Assembly: GCA_029259725.1 (NCBI GenBank)
Contig: JAJDER010000002.1
Location: forward strand, 1-46,496
Length of the DNA stretch: 46,496 nucleotides
Reading direction: 5' to 3'
Origin: Planctomycetota bacterium
Lineage (GTDB): Bacteria > Planctomycetota > B15-G4
Shown: positions 7,465-18,500 of the stretch, piece by piece
How positions within the stretch are numbered: position 1 is the stretch's first letter
Layout of the letters: the number at the start of each line of letters is the position of its first letter
Notes under the pieces: model-generated
Database searches by the model: none
What the model was told of the DNA's origin: nothing
The model's input: the letters and a program-made list of their open reading frames with translations, nothing else
Program-made: the position numbers and the translations under genes

Positions 7465-8544
7465 ATGTTCATCGACGAGGTCCAGATCGTCGTGTCCTCC
7501 GGCAAGGGCGGCGACGGAGCCGTTTCCTTCAGGCGGGAGAAGTACATCCCGCGTGGCGGGCCCGACGGCGGTGACGGCGGCCGCGGAGGCGACGTGACCC
7601 TGCGCGCGTCGCGGCACCTGACGACGCTCTCCAACCTGCAGCCGGGGCGGCACTACAAGGCCCGCCCGGGCGTCCAGGGTGGCGGGAACCACCGACACGG
7701 CGCGGACGGCGAGACGACGGTGCTCGAGGTGCCGATCGGCACCCTGGTCCGCGACGCGGGGCGGGGCAACATCCTGCGCGACCTGGCCGAGGCGGGCGCC
7801 GAGTGCGTCGTCGTCGAGGGCGGGGCGGGCGGGCGTGGGAACAAGCACTTCGCCCACGCGACCAACCAGGCGCCGCGGCGCGCGACGGAGGGCCGACCGG
7901 GAGAGACGCGGCGGCTGACGCTGGAGTTGAGGCTGGTGGCGGACGCCGGACTGGTGGGGCTCCCGAACGCCGGCAAGTCGACCTTGCTGCGACGAGTCTC
8001 CGCGGCTCGGCCCAAGGTGGCCGACTACCCGTTCACCACGCTCGAGCCGGTGCTGGGCATCGTCCAACTCGGTGATCGCAGCCTGGTCCTGGCGGACATC
8101 CCGGGACTCATCGAGGGGGCTCACGAGGGCGCCGGCCTCGGTGACCGTTTCCTGCGACACGTCGCCCGGACCGGAGTCCTGCTGCATCTGGTGGACGGCT
8201 CGGTCGGGCCCGAGGCGGCCGTCGTGGACTGGCGCACGATCCGTGACGAGTTGCGCCTCTCGGGGCTCGACCTGCACGAGAAACCGTCTCTCCTGGCCGT
8301 GTCCCGGGCAGACCTCTGCGACGACGCGGAGGCTGTGGCGCGGGCACTTGCCGAGGCCTCGGGGCTGGATGTCCTGATCTTCTCGGCCCACGGCGGCCAG
8401 GGCGTGAATCGCCTGCTCGGCACGCTGCTGGAGCTGGTCGGAGGGCGCGCCGAGCCGGCGCCGGAGCGGCCGCGACCCCTTCCGCCGCACCGGAATCCGG
8501 ACCTCTTCGACCCGGATCGGCCCGGCCCCGCGGCCGCCGAGTGA
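7465..8544 (+). CDS. obgE: Obg-family GTPase ObgE/CgtA with altered G4 motif
   Basis: A 359-residue Obg GTPase, a ribosome-assembly and stress checkpoint factor. The N-terminal glycine-rich Obg fold is clear (SGKGGDGAVSFRREKYIPRG, then GGDGGRGGDV). G1 is GLPNAGKST (about residue 166) and G3 is ADIPGLIEGAHEGAGLG. The expected NKxD guanine-specificity motif reads SRAD (about residues 280-283), keeping the Asp but losing Asn and Lys; G5 is FSAHGGQGV. Gene order rplU-rpmA-obgE is the common bacterial one. GTP specificity or affinity may be changed; see findings. Confidence 0.95.
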   Translation: MFIDEVQIVVSSGKGGDGAVSFRREKYIPRGGPDGGDGGRGGDVTLRASRHLTTLSNLQPGRHYKARPGVQGGGNHRHGADGETTVLEVPIGTLVRDAGRGNILRDLAEAGAECVVVEGGAGGRGNKHFAHATNQAPRRATEGRPGETRRLTLELRLVADAGLVGLPNAGKSTLLRRVSAARPKVADYPFTTLEPVLGIVQLGDRSLVLADIPGLIEGAHEGAGLGDRFLRHVARTGVLLHLVDGSVGPEAAVVDWRTIRDELRLSGLDLHEKPSLLAVSRADLCDDAEAVARALAEASGLDVLIFSAHGGQGVNRLLGTLLELVGGRAEPAPERPRPLPPHRNPDLFDPDRPGPAAAE

Positions 8545-8712
8545 GTTCCCCCGGACGGAACCCGCCCGCAGGAAGGGAGCCCGCCGTGCCGATCAGGGGC
8601 CGTGGACCCGGGAAGGCGGGCGGGCCCTCGTCGTCCAAGTGGCGTTGCATCGTGGCAGCACGCGCGGCACGCTGAAGCCCGTGGCCGCCCTCGGCTCGTC
8701 CTGGGAGAACCC

Positions 8713-9789
8713 ATGCAGTTCCGCTTGAACATCCGCAAGGTCAAGGGCCTGGTCTGGCTCGCCTGCGTCGGCGTGCTGGCCTTGGACGGGCTCAGCTTCT
8801 GGGACGTCTACAAGAAGAAGAAGATCGACAACGCGTACGACATCCCGAGTTCCGCGCACTACGAGGCGTTGCTGAGGCAGCGTATCGAGGAGGATCGGGA
8901 GGGCGCTCGCGACACGGCCATCTACGACGAGGAACGGCGCGAGTCGATGTGGAACTCGCTCGTGGACGGGTCGATCCGAGAGATCGAGACCGAGCGCATC
9001 GACACGGTTGCGGAGGTTGCTCCCCAGTTCACGCTGCCCGATCTCGATCAGATCCTGAAGGTGACGCTGATCGTCTACAGCCCGGACATGCTGTCGCGCT
9101 TCGCCGCCATCGAGTACCTGCCCGGGTCCGCTGTCGAGCCTGCGGGCAAGGAGCGTCGGCTGCACCTGACCGAGGGCACGCTGCTCAGCGCACCCTACGG
9201 CGAGGAGCCGTACGGCGGGGCGGTGGAGAGCATCGGTTTGCAGGAGGTGGTCTTCATGTGGGGTGGTGAGGAGGTCTCCGTCGCCCCCGGGTTGGGGAGC
9301 GACGGAAACGCACCCCAGCTGAAGGACTTCAAGGTGCTCTCGATCGAGAATCCGCTCGCGGGTGTCGATGAGCCTCCCGAGGAGACGCTGGAGCTGTCGC
9401 CCGGGCAGTTCGTGCTCGGGACGCGGCACCTCACCGAGCTGCGCACCAATCCGCAGCGACATCTCATCGATGAACTCGGAGTGCGGCCGATCACGCCGTC
9501 GGGCGGCGGGCGCACGGTGCTCGAGCTGGCTTTCATTCCCGAGGGATCGATCCTCGATGAACTCGGCGCCGAGGAGGGTGATCGGCTCATCTCGGTCAAC
9601 GGCATCCCCATGCCGTCGGTGGCTGCTGCCGTCAACTGGGCCACGCAGAATCCGGGCGTGACGACCTACGTGATCGAGTTCGAGCGAGCGGGCAAGATCC
9701 AGACGATGACGTTCCACATCAGTGAGCTGGCCGACCCGGACAAGTTCAAGGAGCTCCAGGAGCTTGCCGAGGACCTCGAAGACGGCTGA
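8713..9789 (+). CDS. Membrane-anchored PDZ-domain protein, GspC-like layout
   Basis: A 358-residue protein with a short cytoplasmic N-terminus, one membrane segment at about residues 12-29 (GLVWLACVGVLALDGLSF), a basic KKKK stop, an exported middle domain, and a C-terminal PDZ domain at about 255-340 (LELAFIPEGSILDELGAEEG, then DRLISVNGIPMPS). This order (TM, homology region, PDZ) resembles the type II secretion protein GspC, but I cannot confirm homology of the middle region. A prepilin peptidase gene lies 11 kb downstream. ATG 8713 is chosen because GGGAGA lies just upstream and the membrane anchor follows; the frame is open further upstream. Confidence 0.7.
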   Translation: MQFRLNIRKVKGLVWLACVGVLALDGLSFWDVYKKKKIDNAYDIPSSAHYEALLRQRIEEDREGARDTAIYDEERRESMWNSLVDGSIREIETERIDTVAEVAPQFTLPDLDQILKVTLIVYSPDMLSRFAAIEYLPGSAVEPAGKERRLHLTEGTLLSAPYGEEPYGGAVESIGLQEVVFMWGGEEVSVAPGLGSDGNAPQLKDFKVLSIENPLAGVDEPPEETLELSPGQFVLGTRHLTELRTNPQRHLIDELGVRPITPSGGGRTVLELAFIPEGSILDELGAEEGDRLISVNGIPMPSVAAAVNWATQNPGVTTYVIEFERAGKIQTMTFHISELADPDKFKELQELAEDLEDG

Positions 9790-10534
9790 TCTTCGCGAGA
9801 TCGAGCTGACGGTCGATGTGGGCAACTCCACGGTCGGCCTGGCGTACTGGGAGCCCGGGGGCCAGGTGCCCACCGCGGTGGAGTGTCTCGTGGACCCGGC
9901 CGCGGCGGGGGCACGCGTGCGGGGGCGCCGCACCGCCGTGATCTCGGTCGCCCCGCTGCGGCTGCGGGCCTTGCTGGCGGCAGCGGGCCCCGACGTCCTG
10001 GTGCTGACCAAGCCCGAGATCGCGCTCGCGTCCGACTCCCTGGCGGACACGGCGGGGGCGGATCGGATCGCCGTGGTGACGGCGGCCCTGCCCGGCCCGG
10101 CCGTGTGCGTGGATGCCGGAACCGCCGTGACCGTGGACCTCCTGGATCGTGACGGGGTCTACCGAGGTGGCTTCATCGCGGCAGGGCCCGCGGCCGCCCG
10201 CGCGGGGCTCGAGCAGCAGACCGAAGTGCTGCCATCGGGAAGCGGTCAGGCTGTCGCGCTCGGACCGGGGCTGGATACGGCGACGGCGCTGGCCGCCGGG
10301 GCGTGGGGGCTGTGCGTCGGTGGCGTGGACCGGCTGGTGGCAGAGGGCCTCGCCGCGCTCGGTGGGCGTGATGATGGGCCGGTCTCGGTGCTGGTGACGG
10401 GAGGCTGGGGGCGGGCCTACCTGGAGGCGAGCCGGTTGGATCGGTACGTCGACGAACCTGTCGTGTCGTTCGACCGCGATCTGGTGCATCGCGGCATCCG
10501 CATCTGGGCGAGGGAAGCGTGGGCGAGGTCTTGA
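9764..10534 (+). CDS. coaX: Type III pantothenate kinase
   Basis: About 256 residues. Phosphorylates pantothenate, the first step of coenzyme A synthesis. The ASKHA-fold motifs are present: [13 protein letters not shown] near the N-terminus (phosphate 1), [28 protein letters not shown] and VLVTGGWG. coaD, a later step of the same pathway, is at 44513. The start is uncertain: no ATG lies close to the conserved strand. TTG 9764, with AAGGAG ten bases upstream, overlaps the PDZ gene by 26 bases; GTG 9722 is a longer alternative. Confidence 0.88.
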   Translation: MPRTSKTADLREIELTVDVGNSTVGLAYWEPGGQVPTAVECLVDPAAAGARVRGRRTAVISVAPLRLRALLAAAGPDVLVLTKPEIALASDSLADTAGADRIAVVTAALPGPAVCVDAGTAVTVDLLDRDGVYRGGFIAAGPAAARAGLEQQTEVLPSGSGQAVALGPGLDTATALAAGAWGLCVGGVDRLVAEGLAALGGRDDGPVSVLVTGGWGRAYLEASRLDRYVDEPVVSFDRDLVHRGIRIWAREAWARS

Positions 10535-11472
10535 TCCTGAGCCCGGCTGGTGTGGGCGCCGTCGCGATCGTGGCGGTGCCGAGCGCGAGACTCGGGGGTT
10601 TGGGCCTGCGGCGTGCCGGAATCGCGCGAGCATGGCCCGAACCGGGGCGGGTGATCCATGCCACTCTGGCGGACGAGGAGGGCCTCATCGACGACGTCGT
10701 TGCCGTCGGGGCCGACGGCTGCGTCGAACTCCACGTGCACGGCGGAGCTGGCGTCATCCGGCGCGTGCTCGACGCCACCGGCGAAGCGGGGACCTCCTCG
10801 TCGAGCCCCGCACGGGGGCCCGGGTGCCTGCGCCATGCGCGGGCCCTGCTCTCGGCGCGTCACGGTCCCCTCCGACACCTGCTCGACGAGGTGCGCGGTG
10901 CGGTTCGGTCCGGGGGTGGCATACCGACCCAGGTCCGGGCCCGGGTGCGCGGGTCTCTCGCGCTGGCGACCCTCGCTCGGCGCCTCGAGAGGCCCGCCCG
11001 CGTTCGCATCGTGGGGCCGCCGAACGCCGGCAAGAGCACGCTCTTCAACGCGCTGCTCGGACGGGATCGTGCCCTGACGAGCCCCGAACGCGGGACGACC
11101 CGCGACTCCGTGTCGGCGCTGATGTCCCTGAGAGGGGTTCCCGTCCGGCTCGAAGACACGGCGGGCGTGGACGGACGGCTGCCGATCGCTCCGCCTGCAG
11201 TCTCCTCGGACATGACGATCCGTCTCAGCCGCGACGTCTCGCGTAGCTCTTGGCCCGGCCCGGTCCTGGACGCTCTGGGGCGCTCGGATCTCGGCATCTC
11301 GAGGGGCTGGAGGGGGTTGGCGGTCTCGGGCTTGAGCGGTTCCGGCGTTCCGGAACTGCTCGAGCGTTTGGGCGACGAACTGGGGATACCCCCGGCGGGG
11401 CCGAATGACGTGCTCGCGCCCGTGAATGGAGCTTTGCGGGCGGAACTCGCCACGGCCGTGCTCCATTCCTGA
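10519..11472 (+). CDS. Shortened, degenerate MnmE(TrmE)-like GTPase
   Basis: A 317-residue relative of MnmE, the tRNA U34-modification GTPase (normally about 450 residues). The N-terminal folate-binding part is recognisable ([27 protein letters not shown]). The GTPase domain has G1 GPPNAGKST (about residue 166), G2 TTRDS and G3 LEDTAGV (about 213). The G3-G4 stretch is only about 40 residues, and G4 appears as GRSD (about 254) instead of NKxD. The protein ends soon after [13 protein letters not shown], so the C-terminal helical segment with the CxGK cysteine needed for modification is missing. It overlaps coaX by 16 bases at a GTG start. It could be a repurposed regulator or a decaying gene, but the frame is intact. 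Confidence 0.75.
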   Translation: MGEVLILSPAGVGAVAIVAVPSARLGGLGLRRAGIARAWPEPGRVIHATLADEEGLIDDVVAVGADGCVELHVHGGAGVIRRVLDATGEAGTSSSSPARGPGCLRHARALLSARHGPLRHLLDEVRGAVRSGGGIPTQVRARVRGSLALATLARRLERPARVRIVGPPNAGKSTLFNALLGRDRALTSPERGTTRDSVSALMSLRGVPVRLEDTAGVDGRLPIAPPAVSSDMTIRLSRDVSRSSWPGPVLDALGRSDLGISRGWRGLAVSGLSGSGVPELLERLGDELGIPPAGPNDVLAPVNGALRAELATAVLHS

Positions 11473-11781
11473 CCTGTCCGCGCGGAGGGTCGGGGGCGCC
11501 TCCGGGCGACTCCCGGTCGGGGCGTCGCGCGTCGCGCGAGATCCTGGGCGCCAGGCCTCGAATTCCGTCAGGACGCGGGAGGGCCTCCCGTCTCGGGGCC
11601 CCATCGGAAGCGGAGCGGAGGGTTGCCTGGTGCCGGGCACGTCGATGGCGGCAAACCTGCGCTGGTCCGTTAGAATCCCGGGATACCCGAAGTCGCCGAC
11701 TCCCGGAATGCTGACGGGACCAACGCCCTCCCCGAGCGTTCGGTCTGGGCTTGGTCCCTCGTGATTCCCCGGAAGCTGGGC
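11473..11781 (+). other. Intergenic region before the lipoprotein cluster
   Basis: 309 bases without a convincing gene. The only notable element is TAGAAT at 11671-11676, a good -10 match to other sites in this window. A 112-codon ORF starting at 11426 crosses the region but resembles nothing I know. Confidence 0.5.
11671..11676 (+). promoter_or_regulatory. Putative -10 element (TAGAAT) of the lipoprotein operon
   Basis: TAGAAT lies in the gap upstream of the first large lipoprotein, with no recognisable -35. Transcription from about 11683 would leave a leader of roughly 100 bases. The same hexamer is found upstream of the fourth lipoprotein at 25105. Confidence 0.35.
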
Positions 11782-14700
11782 ATGCGCGCGAATAGATCTG
11801 AGTGGCTCCTCGGCACGACGCCCCACGTCGTGCTCTTCTCCCTCCTGATCGTGGTCGGGCTGCTGCCGGCGTGTGGAGGTGGGCCGGTCGGCGGTGGATC
11901 CGGTAACACGGGCGCCTTCGTGCTTTCGAACGCCTTCTTCGCCCGGCCGATCTTCGACGTGAACGGACAGTTGGCGGACATCGTCAATCCCGCGTCGCTG
12001 TTCGAGGTCGATGCGCTGACCGGCGTGCCCCTGGACGGCTTCCCCAAGCCGCTTTCCCCCGGGCAGCCCTTGACCAGCCTGGTCAGCTTCAACTTCGAAC
12101 AGGTCCAGGATCCGCTCACGCCTCAGGTTCCGCTGATCCCTCGCAACGCGGTCGTCGTGCTCGAGTTCACCACTGCGGTCATGGCGGCTTCGCTGCTGCT
12201 CGAGAGCACCGACCCTGACAACCCGAACAAGCTCTCCGCTCTCAGCCCGATCCAGGCGCTGAGAAAGGACGGGACGAAGATTCCGGTGCGCGCGTGGGTC
12301 CAGGGCAAGCGGGTCATCCTGAGCGCGATCCTGAGTACGACGTCAGGGTGGCAGGCGAGCCCGTTGACGTTCGACGCGCTCGGCAACGTGGTGGAGGACC
12401 CGACGGGCAACGTCCGCGTCGTTGTCAACGCCAACATCGGTGCGCCCTTGCTGGCGTCCAACGCGTCTCCGCTCAAGCCGCGCGACGACCTTCTCGGCAC
12501 GACCCTCAACCCGCTTCCGTTCAACCCCGGCAACAGTCAGCTCGATGCGATCCAGCTCCAGAACGCAAGTGGCACCGTGGGCTTCAACGGCTTCCTGCCC
12601 GACCTCTCTGCGCCGCGCATCGTGCGGCCCGTCGAGCTGACGGGCACGATCACTTCCATCGGTGCGAGCCTCGTCGGCCCCGATGTTGCCGTCGAGATCG
12701 TCGATTCGGGGCTGGCACAGTCGCCGAACGTCACGGCGAACGAGGGGCTGGGTGAGTGGGCGAACAGCCTGATGGAGATCACGTCGGCAGGCGATGTCGT
12801 CACGCGATACGTGGTCCTCGACAACTTCGACAACGCCTTGCCGCCTGGCTCGCCGACCTTCCGCTTGGAGCCGGGGATCGCGCTCGCTGCCGGTGTCGTT
12901 CCTGGTGACAGCTACCGGCTCGTCCGGACCGAGTACTTCGAGCCGATCCCTCCGCCGCTGCCGGTCGATCCGGTCGAGTTGGCGGCTGTCACGGTTGACC
13001 CCGGCGTCATCGACCGGGATCCGAATGACCCGCAGGACTCGGTGAATCACGACTTGCGGTACTTCCTCAACGTGTACGACGAGAACGACGCGGCGCTGAC
13101 CGACGTCTGGAGTCCGCTCACCGGGACGTTCCTTCCGATTCCGCCGCGCAGCAAGGTCGGGCTCCAGTTCAACGAGTCCATGGATCCCGACAGCTTCCAT
13201 CCGTACGAGTCGTTCTACGTCACCGATTTCGCGGTTCAGAAGGACGATGCGGCCTTCCTCGACATGCGCGTGGGTGTGATTGCCACCGCCGACAACAACC
13301 GGCAGATCCGCTTCTCGCCGTTCCTCGAGGACCAGTTCGAGCCCGCGGCGTCAGCGTTCATCGGGTTCGGTGGTTCGCCCTCGAGTCTCAAGCTGGTCAT
13401 GCGCACGCTTCCCGAGCAGTCCGACATCGATGCGCTGACGCAGAGTGTCTCCACGGACCAGCTCGACGAGCTCTCGGACCTCGGGCTCTTCGGGGTCAAG
13501 GGCATCACTGACCTCGGTGGCCGCGGGTTGGGCCTGCCCCGCGCGTTGCTCGACGCGGGCGACCCGCTCAACTTCCTGCTCGCGTCGAGTAGCGTTGGCC
13601 GCGGCCCGTTCTCGCCTGCGGTCGACTTCGAGGTCGTGTTCCAGACACAGGCATCCGAAGACCCCGACTACGGCGTCATCGTCCACCGCTTCATGGGACA
13701 GCCGACGACGGCCGCCTTCTCGCCGCCAGTCGGCGAGGTGGCCGACACGGTCCAGAAGGGCATCGAGTACTACGACTTTCCGGCGGAGACGGACCAGTTC
13801 GGTCAGGTCACGCGGCGGTTCGTCTATGGCCCACAACTGCTCGATCTGGGGTTGAACATTCCCGGATGGCTCTCGGGTGCTCCTGCCGCTGCGATCGAGC
13901 ACCTGATCGACGACTTCAACAAGCCCAAGGCCTCCGAGTACGCGTCGCCCGTCAACCAGGATTTCCTGACGTCGCTCGGGTTCGGAGTGAACAACCCGGT
14001 GGTCGCGCCGTTCGGTGCTCGCTTCCAGCACCTCTACCGAGCGGGCGATGCCTCGCCTGCGTGGTTCGATTTCAAGGGCGTCTCACTGGACCTCATCGGC
14101 CTCGCGTGGTCACCGCTGCTCAACAGCTCGGGGGGTGGCCTGATCAGCACGACCATCGACAGCTTCGAGATCCTGGTTGGCCTCGCGAGTACGAACAAGG
14201 GGCTTGGGCCGAACACGAACCAGAGCAATGGCATCCCCTCCCAGGGCAACTCGGGGATGAGGGAGCACTTCGACTGCAACCTGCTCGAGTGGGCGGAGAA
14301 CTGCTGCAACCTGGACAACATCGACCTCCCGCTCAAGCCCTTCGTCGCCGGGCAGCCGTCGCTGACCACGGTGGTGAAGGAAGGGTCGGCTCACAGCATG
14401 CAGGCGAGCCAGCTCTTCACGCCCGCGAACGCGGCGGGCAAGAGTTCGGGATTCAACCCGTACCTGAACTACCCGGCCTTCAATGCGGGTGTGGATCCGT
14501 TCTTCGGGAACCCCAACCCGATCGGGTTCCCGTACGACAGCCGGTTCCCGATGCTGATCGAGTACAGGCTGCGCCCGAACCTGATTCCGCAGGCCAGCAA
14601 CGTGTACAGGTTCTCGCCCGGGATCCTGACGTCGGTCTTGCCCCGCTTCCGTACCTGGACGCAGGGTCAGGACCCGCTTGCCTGGGGTGTGCCGAACATG

Positions 14701-15594
14701 ACGATCGGGCAACAGCAGAACAACAACTGGCGAGCCGGCAATGGTGGCCCGCTGATCGAGCCTGGTGGCACGCTGCCATCGACGGCCCAGAACGGACAGG
14801 TGCCGGGCTTGCCGATTCCTCCGGGCTTCGGCCCACAGTTTCCCTCGCCACCCTTCGGCAACGGCCAGCCGCCGATTCCGCTGGATCCGGACGATTGGAA
14901 CTACATCCTGCCGCCGAACGCGGTGTGTTTCCCGGTCGAGGTGCCGGCGCAGAAGGTGCCTGACGAGAACGTGATCAACTACCCCGGGAACCCGCCTCCG
15001 GTTCCCCTGCCGCACTCCACTGCGAACAGCGATCCGGACATGGCCTTCTACTTCGCGACCGGCGATCTGGCCTACCCCGTGCCGAACCTGAACTGCTACC
15101 CGGGACCGGCCGGCAGTCAGCCGACTTCGTGGTACGGGTACGGCGGGACCTTCAACACCGGGTGTGTGACGGGCGTGCCGATCTATCCGAACTACGCGCT
15201 TCGCCCGGGTCAGTACGGTGACAACTCCAGGTACTACATGCTCTGGCGCTACCGCAAGCGCGTGTCCGTGATCGAGTCGCCGAGCATCGAGGCGAGGAGC
15301 CTCAGTGGCAAGATCCGCTACCTGCGCCCGCTCCTCGATCCGCCGCTCGCCGACCTCGCTCCGGGCGCGGGGCTGACCGTTGAGTTCCGAGCCAGCTCGC
15401 TGCTCGACTTCGCGGTGCCGATCCTCGAGTCGGGGTACCTCACGCCCGATGATCCGAACCTGTCGAACAAGCTCTCCGGAGTCGACAACGACCGCACCTA
15501 CATCAAGTTCCGGGCGTCAATGGGGGTCGCGACGGGCAAGACCCAGGGGCCTTCACTCGACTCCGTGGTGATCCCCTACGAGAAGCTCCCATGA
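11782..15594 (+). CDS. Large secreted lipoprotein with SbsA-type Ig-like domains
   Basis: A 1270-residue exported lipoprotein. The signal sequence ends in the lipobox LLPAC (Cys31), followed by a glycine-rich tether, so the protein should be lipid-anchored in the envelope. Two regions look like bacterial SbsA/Big_5 Ig-like domains: about 115-210 (VVVLEFTTAV) and about 450-560 (SKVGLQFNESMDPDSF). The rest is rich in Pro, Asn and aromatic residues with no catalytic motif I recognise; a short Cys-rich patch (CNLLEWAENCCNLD) lies at about 830-850. The C-terminus (YIKFRASMGV, then LDSVVIPYE) resembles the ends of the two other large lipoproteins here. ATG 11782 is preceded by GGAAG at good spacing; GTG 11761 is an alternative. 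It is first of three coupled genes. Function unknown. Confidence 0.85.
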   Translation: MRANRSEWLLGTTPHVVLFSLLIVVGLLPACGGGPVGGGSGNTGAFVLSNAFFARPIFDVNGQLADIVNPASLFEVDALTGVPLDGFPKPLSPGQPLTSLVSFNFEQVQDPLTPQVPLIPRNAVVVLEFTTAVMAASLLLESTDPDNPNKLSALSPIQALRKDGTKIPVRAWVQGKRVILSAILSTTSGWQASPLTFDALGNVVEDPTGNVRVVVNANIGAPLLASNASPLKPRDDLLGTTLNPLPFNPGNSQLDAIQLQNASGTVGFNGFLPDLSAPRIVRPVELTGTITSIGASLVGPDVAVEIVDSGLAQSPNVTANEGLGEWANSLMEITSAGDVVTRYVVLDNFDNALPPGSPTFRLEPGIALAAGVVPGDSYRLVRTEYFEPIPPPLPVDPVELAAVTVDPGVIDRDPNDPQDSVNHDLRYFLNVYDENDAALTDVWSPLTGTFLPIPPRSKVGLQFNESMDPDSFHPYESFYVTDFAVQKDDAAFLDMRVGVIATADNNRQIRFSPFLEDQFEPAASAFIGFGGSPSSLKLVMRTLPEQSDIDALTQSVSTDQLDELSDLGLFGVKGITDLGGRGLGLPRALLDAGDPLNFLLASSSVGRGPFSPAVDFEVVFQTQASEDPDYGVIVHRFMGQPTTAAFSPPVGEVADTVQKGIEYYDFPAETDQFGQVTRRFVYGPQLLDLGLNIPGWLSGAPAAAIEHLIDDFNKPKASEYASPVNQDFLTSLGFGVNNPVVAPFGARFQHLYRAGDASPAWFDFKGVSLDLIGLAWSPLLNSSGGGLISTTIDSFEILVGLASTNKGLGPNTNQSNGIPSQGNSGMREHFDCNLLEWAENCCNLDNIDLPLKPFVAGQPSLTTVVKEGSAHSMQASQLFTPANAAGKSSGFNPYLNYPAFNAGVDPFFGNPNPIGFPYDSRFPMLIEYRLRPNLIPQASNVYRFSPGILTSVLPRFRTWTQGQDPLAWGVPNMTIGQQQNNNWRAGNGGPLIEPGGTLPSTAQNGQVPGLPIPPGFGPQFPSPPFGNGQPPIPLDPDDWNYILPPNAVCFPVEVPAQKVPDENVINYPGNPPPVPLPHSTANSDPDMAFYFATGDLAYPVPNLNCYPGPAGSQPTSWYGYGGTFNTGCVTGVPIYPNYALRPGQYGDNSRYYMLWRYRKRVSVIESPSIEARSLSGKIRYLRPLLDPPLADLAPGAGLTVEFRASSLLDFAVPILESGYLTPDDPNLSNKLSGVDNDRTYIKFRASMGVATGKTQGPSLDSVVIPYEKLP

Positions 15595-18500
15595 CCTCTT
15601 CTGCTCGTCGCATGCCGGTCAAGGCCCTCGCGGTCTTCCTGGGCTTGCTCCTGGCCACCGCCGGATGTGGGGGTGGAGGGAGCAACGGCGTTCAGAGCGT
15701 CACCTTCCTGGGGTTCTCGTTCCGGTCTCCGGACGGTGTCGTCTCCACTGTGCCACCCGTCGAGGATCTGGGCGGGATCCCGCCGTCGCTCGGCGCGCCC
15801 CTGAACGTGGTCGTCATCTTCGAGTTCACTGGAGTCCCCACCGGCCCGTTCGATTCGACCACGCTCCCGGTCTTCACGACGAGCCAGGATGTCACCCCCG
15901 CGGCGCTAGCCCCCAGTGGGCAGACCATCCTCGCCAAGGGAACCTATGCGCTGATCGCCGGAGGCGCCGACGGGGGCACGTCCACCGTCGAGTTCACGCC
16001 GTTCGTGCCTACCGCGGCGCTCAGTATCAAGCTGTCGTCGCCGCCGGGCTCGGTGCCGGGGTTGCTCCCCGCGTCCACCTACACGGCGAGGGTCTCGACG
16101 ACGCCGGGCGCGAAGATCAACAACCTGTCGGGAGCGGGTGGAACCGTGCAGTTCGGAACCACCAGCAACCCGTCGTTCTACTACCCGTCACCATCCGGCC
16201 CGACGCCCGCCCCGGCCGTCGTGCTGACGGCTCCGGTGGACGGCGCCACCAACTTCTTCCCGAATCCGTTCGACAACACGCCACTCGGTACGCCCTTCGA
16301 GACGTTCCCCTCGGGGATCGACTCGTTCCTGCTCACGTACGACACACCAGTGGCACCGACAGCTTCGAACCTGCACGGGTCCGACCTCGACGGTGACGGG
16401 TTCAAGGATCCGAGCTTCTACCTGCTCTCGCGCGCCACCGAGATCGTCGTGGGGCTCGAAGTTCCGGCGGCTTCCACGGTGGGGAACACCGACGCCTTCC
16501 CTGCGTTCGCCGGCCTGAGCGAGACGCAGGTGGTGGCCGCGGATGGTAGCGATCTGTTCCTGCACGACAGCCAGGGCGCAGGTGCCTTGCCGGGAGGTGA
16601 TTCCCAGGTGCTGGGCGTGCCCGCTTCCCTCGCGCCTGCCCGCGACTCCTCGCTGTTCTTCACGCTCTTCAAGGACGCCGAGGAGGGTGGGGGTGGAGGC
16701 GATCGGCTCGCCGTCATCGATCACATCCTTGGCGACCCGTCCTTTGCGGACGTGTCGGACGCCGTTGTCGTGCCCGGAACGGATCTGGTCGGTCTGGCGG
16801 CCATGTTGGACGGGCGCCTCGTCGCGTATGACCGCACCACCCGCCGGATCGTCGAGGTGCTGACCACCGTCGACCGCTTGCGTCCGGTGGGGGAGCCGAT
16901 CCTGACGTCCGTGACCCTGGGTGATGGGGTGGACGGTTTCTTGAGCGCCGTCCAGGATCCGAGCATCGAGATCCTCGACCTCGCGCAGTCACCGTCCGGT
17001 GATCTCTTCGCGCTGGCCGAGTTTCCCACCGGCGCCGAGTTCCCGTCGATCGTGAAGCTCATCGGCATCGATGACGACATGAATGGTGTCTTCGCCCCGT
17101 CCGAGGGCTTGTTCCTCGACCTGGTCGGAGCGGTCGTGGTCCTGACCACCGAGGCCTACTCAGACATGTCCTTCGTGTCCGCGACCGAGGTGCTCGCGCT
17201 CAACCGCACCACAGACGCGGTGGACCTCATCGATCTCGAAACCGGGCTGTCGTCGCCGGTGATCACCGATGTCGGCGCCTACGGTGTGCCGCTGGCCTCC
17301 TTCCCCGACGGGCTCAGCCCGGCCACGACGCTCGCCGTGGGTCTGGCGGAGTACGACGTCCGCGTGAGCCTCGAGGCGAACGCGCCTCCTGGTGCGCTGG
17401 TGCGGCTGGAGCCGACGGGGGTCCTGCCCGATGGCAAGAACGTCGCGGTCATGCAGCGCAACGTCTTCTCCTCACTCGCCGGCGTCAACGCGTCGAACTC
17501 GAACCCGCTCGTCGCCGTCCATCCGCTCGGGGCGTCCGAGGTCCTGTCCGTGCGGACGTCCGACCCCGAGTTCGGTACCGGCACGGCCAGCCCGGGGGCG
17601 CCGATCTCCGATGTCTTCCTCGAGGTGTTCGACGACTCGACCTACGAGGATCCAGACTCGGGATCGATCAGCCCGATCGCCGAGTGGGCCGCCAAGGAGA
17701 ACGGAGCCACGTCGAACGGGACCCTGCGCGCATCAGTCGGCGTGAGCGAAGTCGCTCAGCTCGGTGACTTCCTCCCGGCGACTCCGGCCGGTTTCGACGC
17801 CAACATCGGTTTCGAGCGCGGCCTGACGGCGATTGCGGGTTTCAGCTTCCTGTTCCTCGACACCGATGCCCAGGCGTTCCCGCTTCCGGACGGCTCCACA
17901 CCCGGTGTGACGTCCCCGGTCCTGGTGACTGGGGGCAAGTTCACGTTCCGCGACTTCATCATCCCCGAAGGCGTGTGGGTCATCGCGACAGGCTCGAACC
18001 CTCTGAGGATCACGGCGACCGGGCGGATCGAGATCGCGGGTCTTCTCGATCTCTCCGGGACCGACGGCCTCGGCGACGACACGTTCGACACCGGCTTCAT
18101 CCCGGTGCCCGGTGGTGCAGGTGGGCCCGGTGGCGGACGCGGCGGAGCGTCGCATCCGACCCGGTTTGATCCGGCTGGGCCAGGGACGCTGAACCAGTAC
18201 GTGACACCCGAGCGTGGTGAGCGGGGGTTCGGCCCGGTGATCAATGCGAATGGCACGGTCACGATGCAGCAGGTCGGGGGCTGGGGTGGCCTGTCTACGG
18301 CCGGCTACGATCCGAAGTCGCCGAACGATCCGACCGCGGGGCAGCACAACTACCCCAAGATCCCGAACACGAACAACAACACGGAGCACCACCGTCCCGG
18401 TGGCGGCGGGGGCGGCAGCTTCTACGCCCGCGGCATCCGCGGTCATGACGGTGCCGGCGACTACCGCGTGCAGAGTGAGAGCACCTGGTTTCCCTTCACG

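Noticed and set aside
11426..11764. 112-codon ORF after the MnmE-like gene, considered as a frameshifted MnmE C-terminus
   Set aside because: It contains no CxGK motif or helical pattern of MnmE, so it does not restore the missing end.
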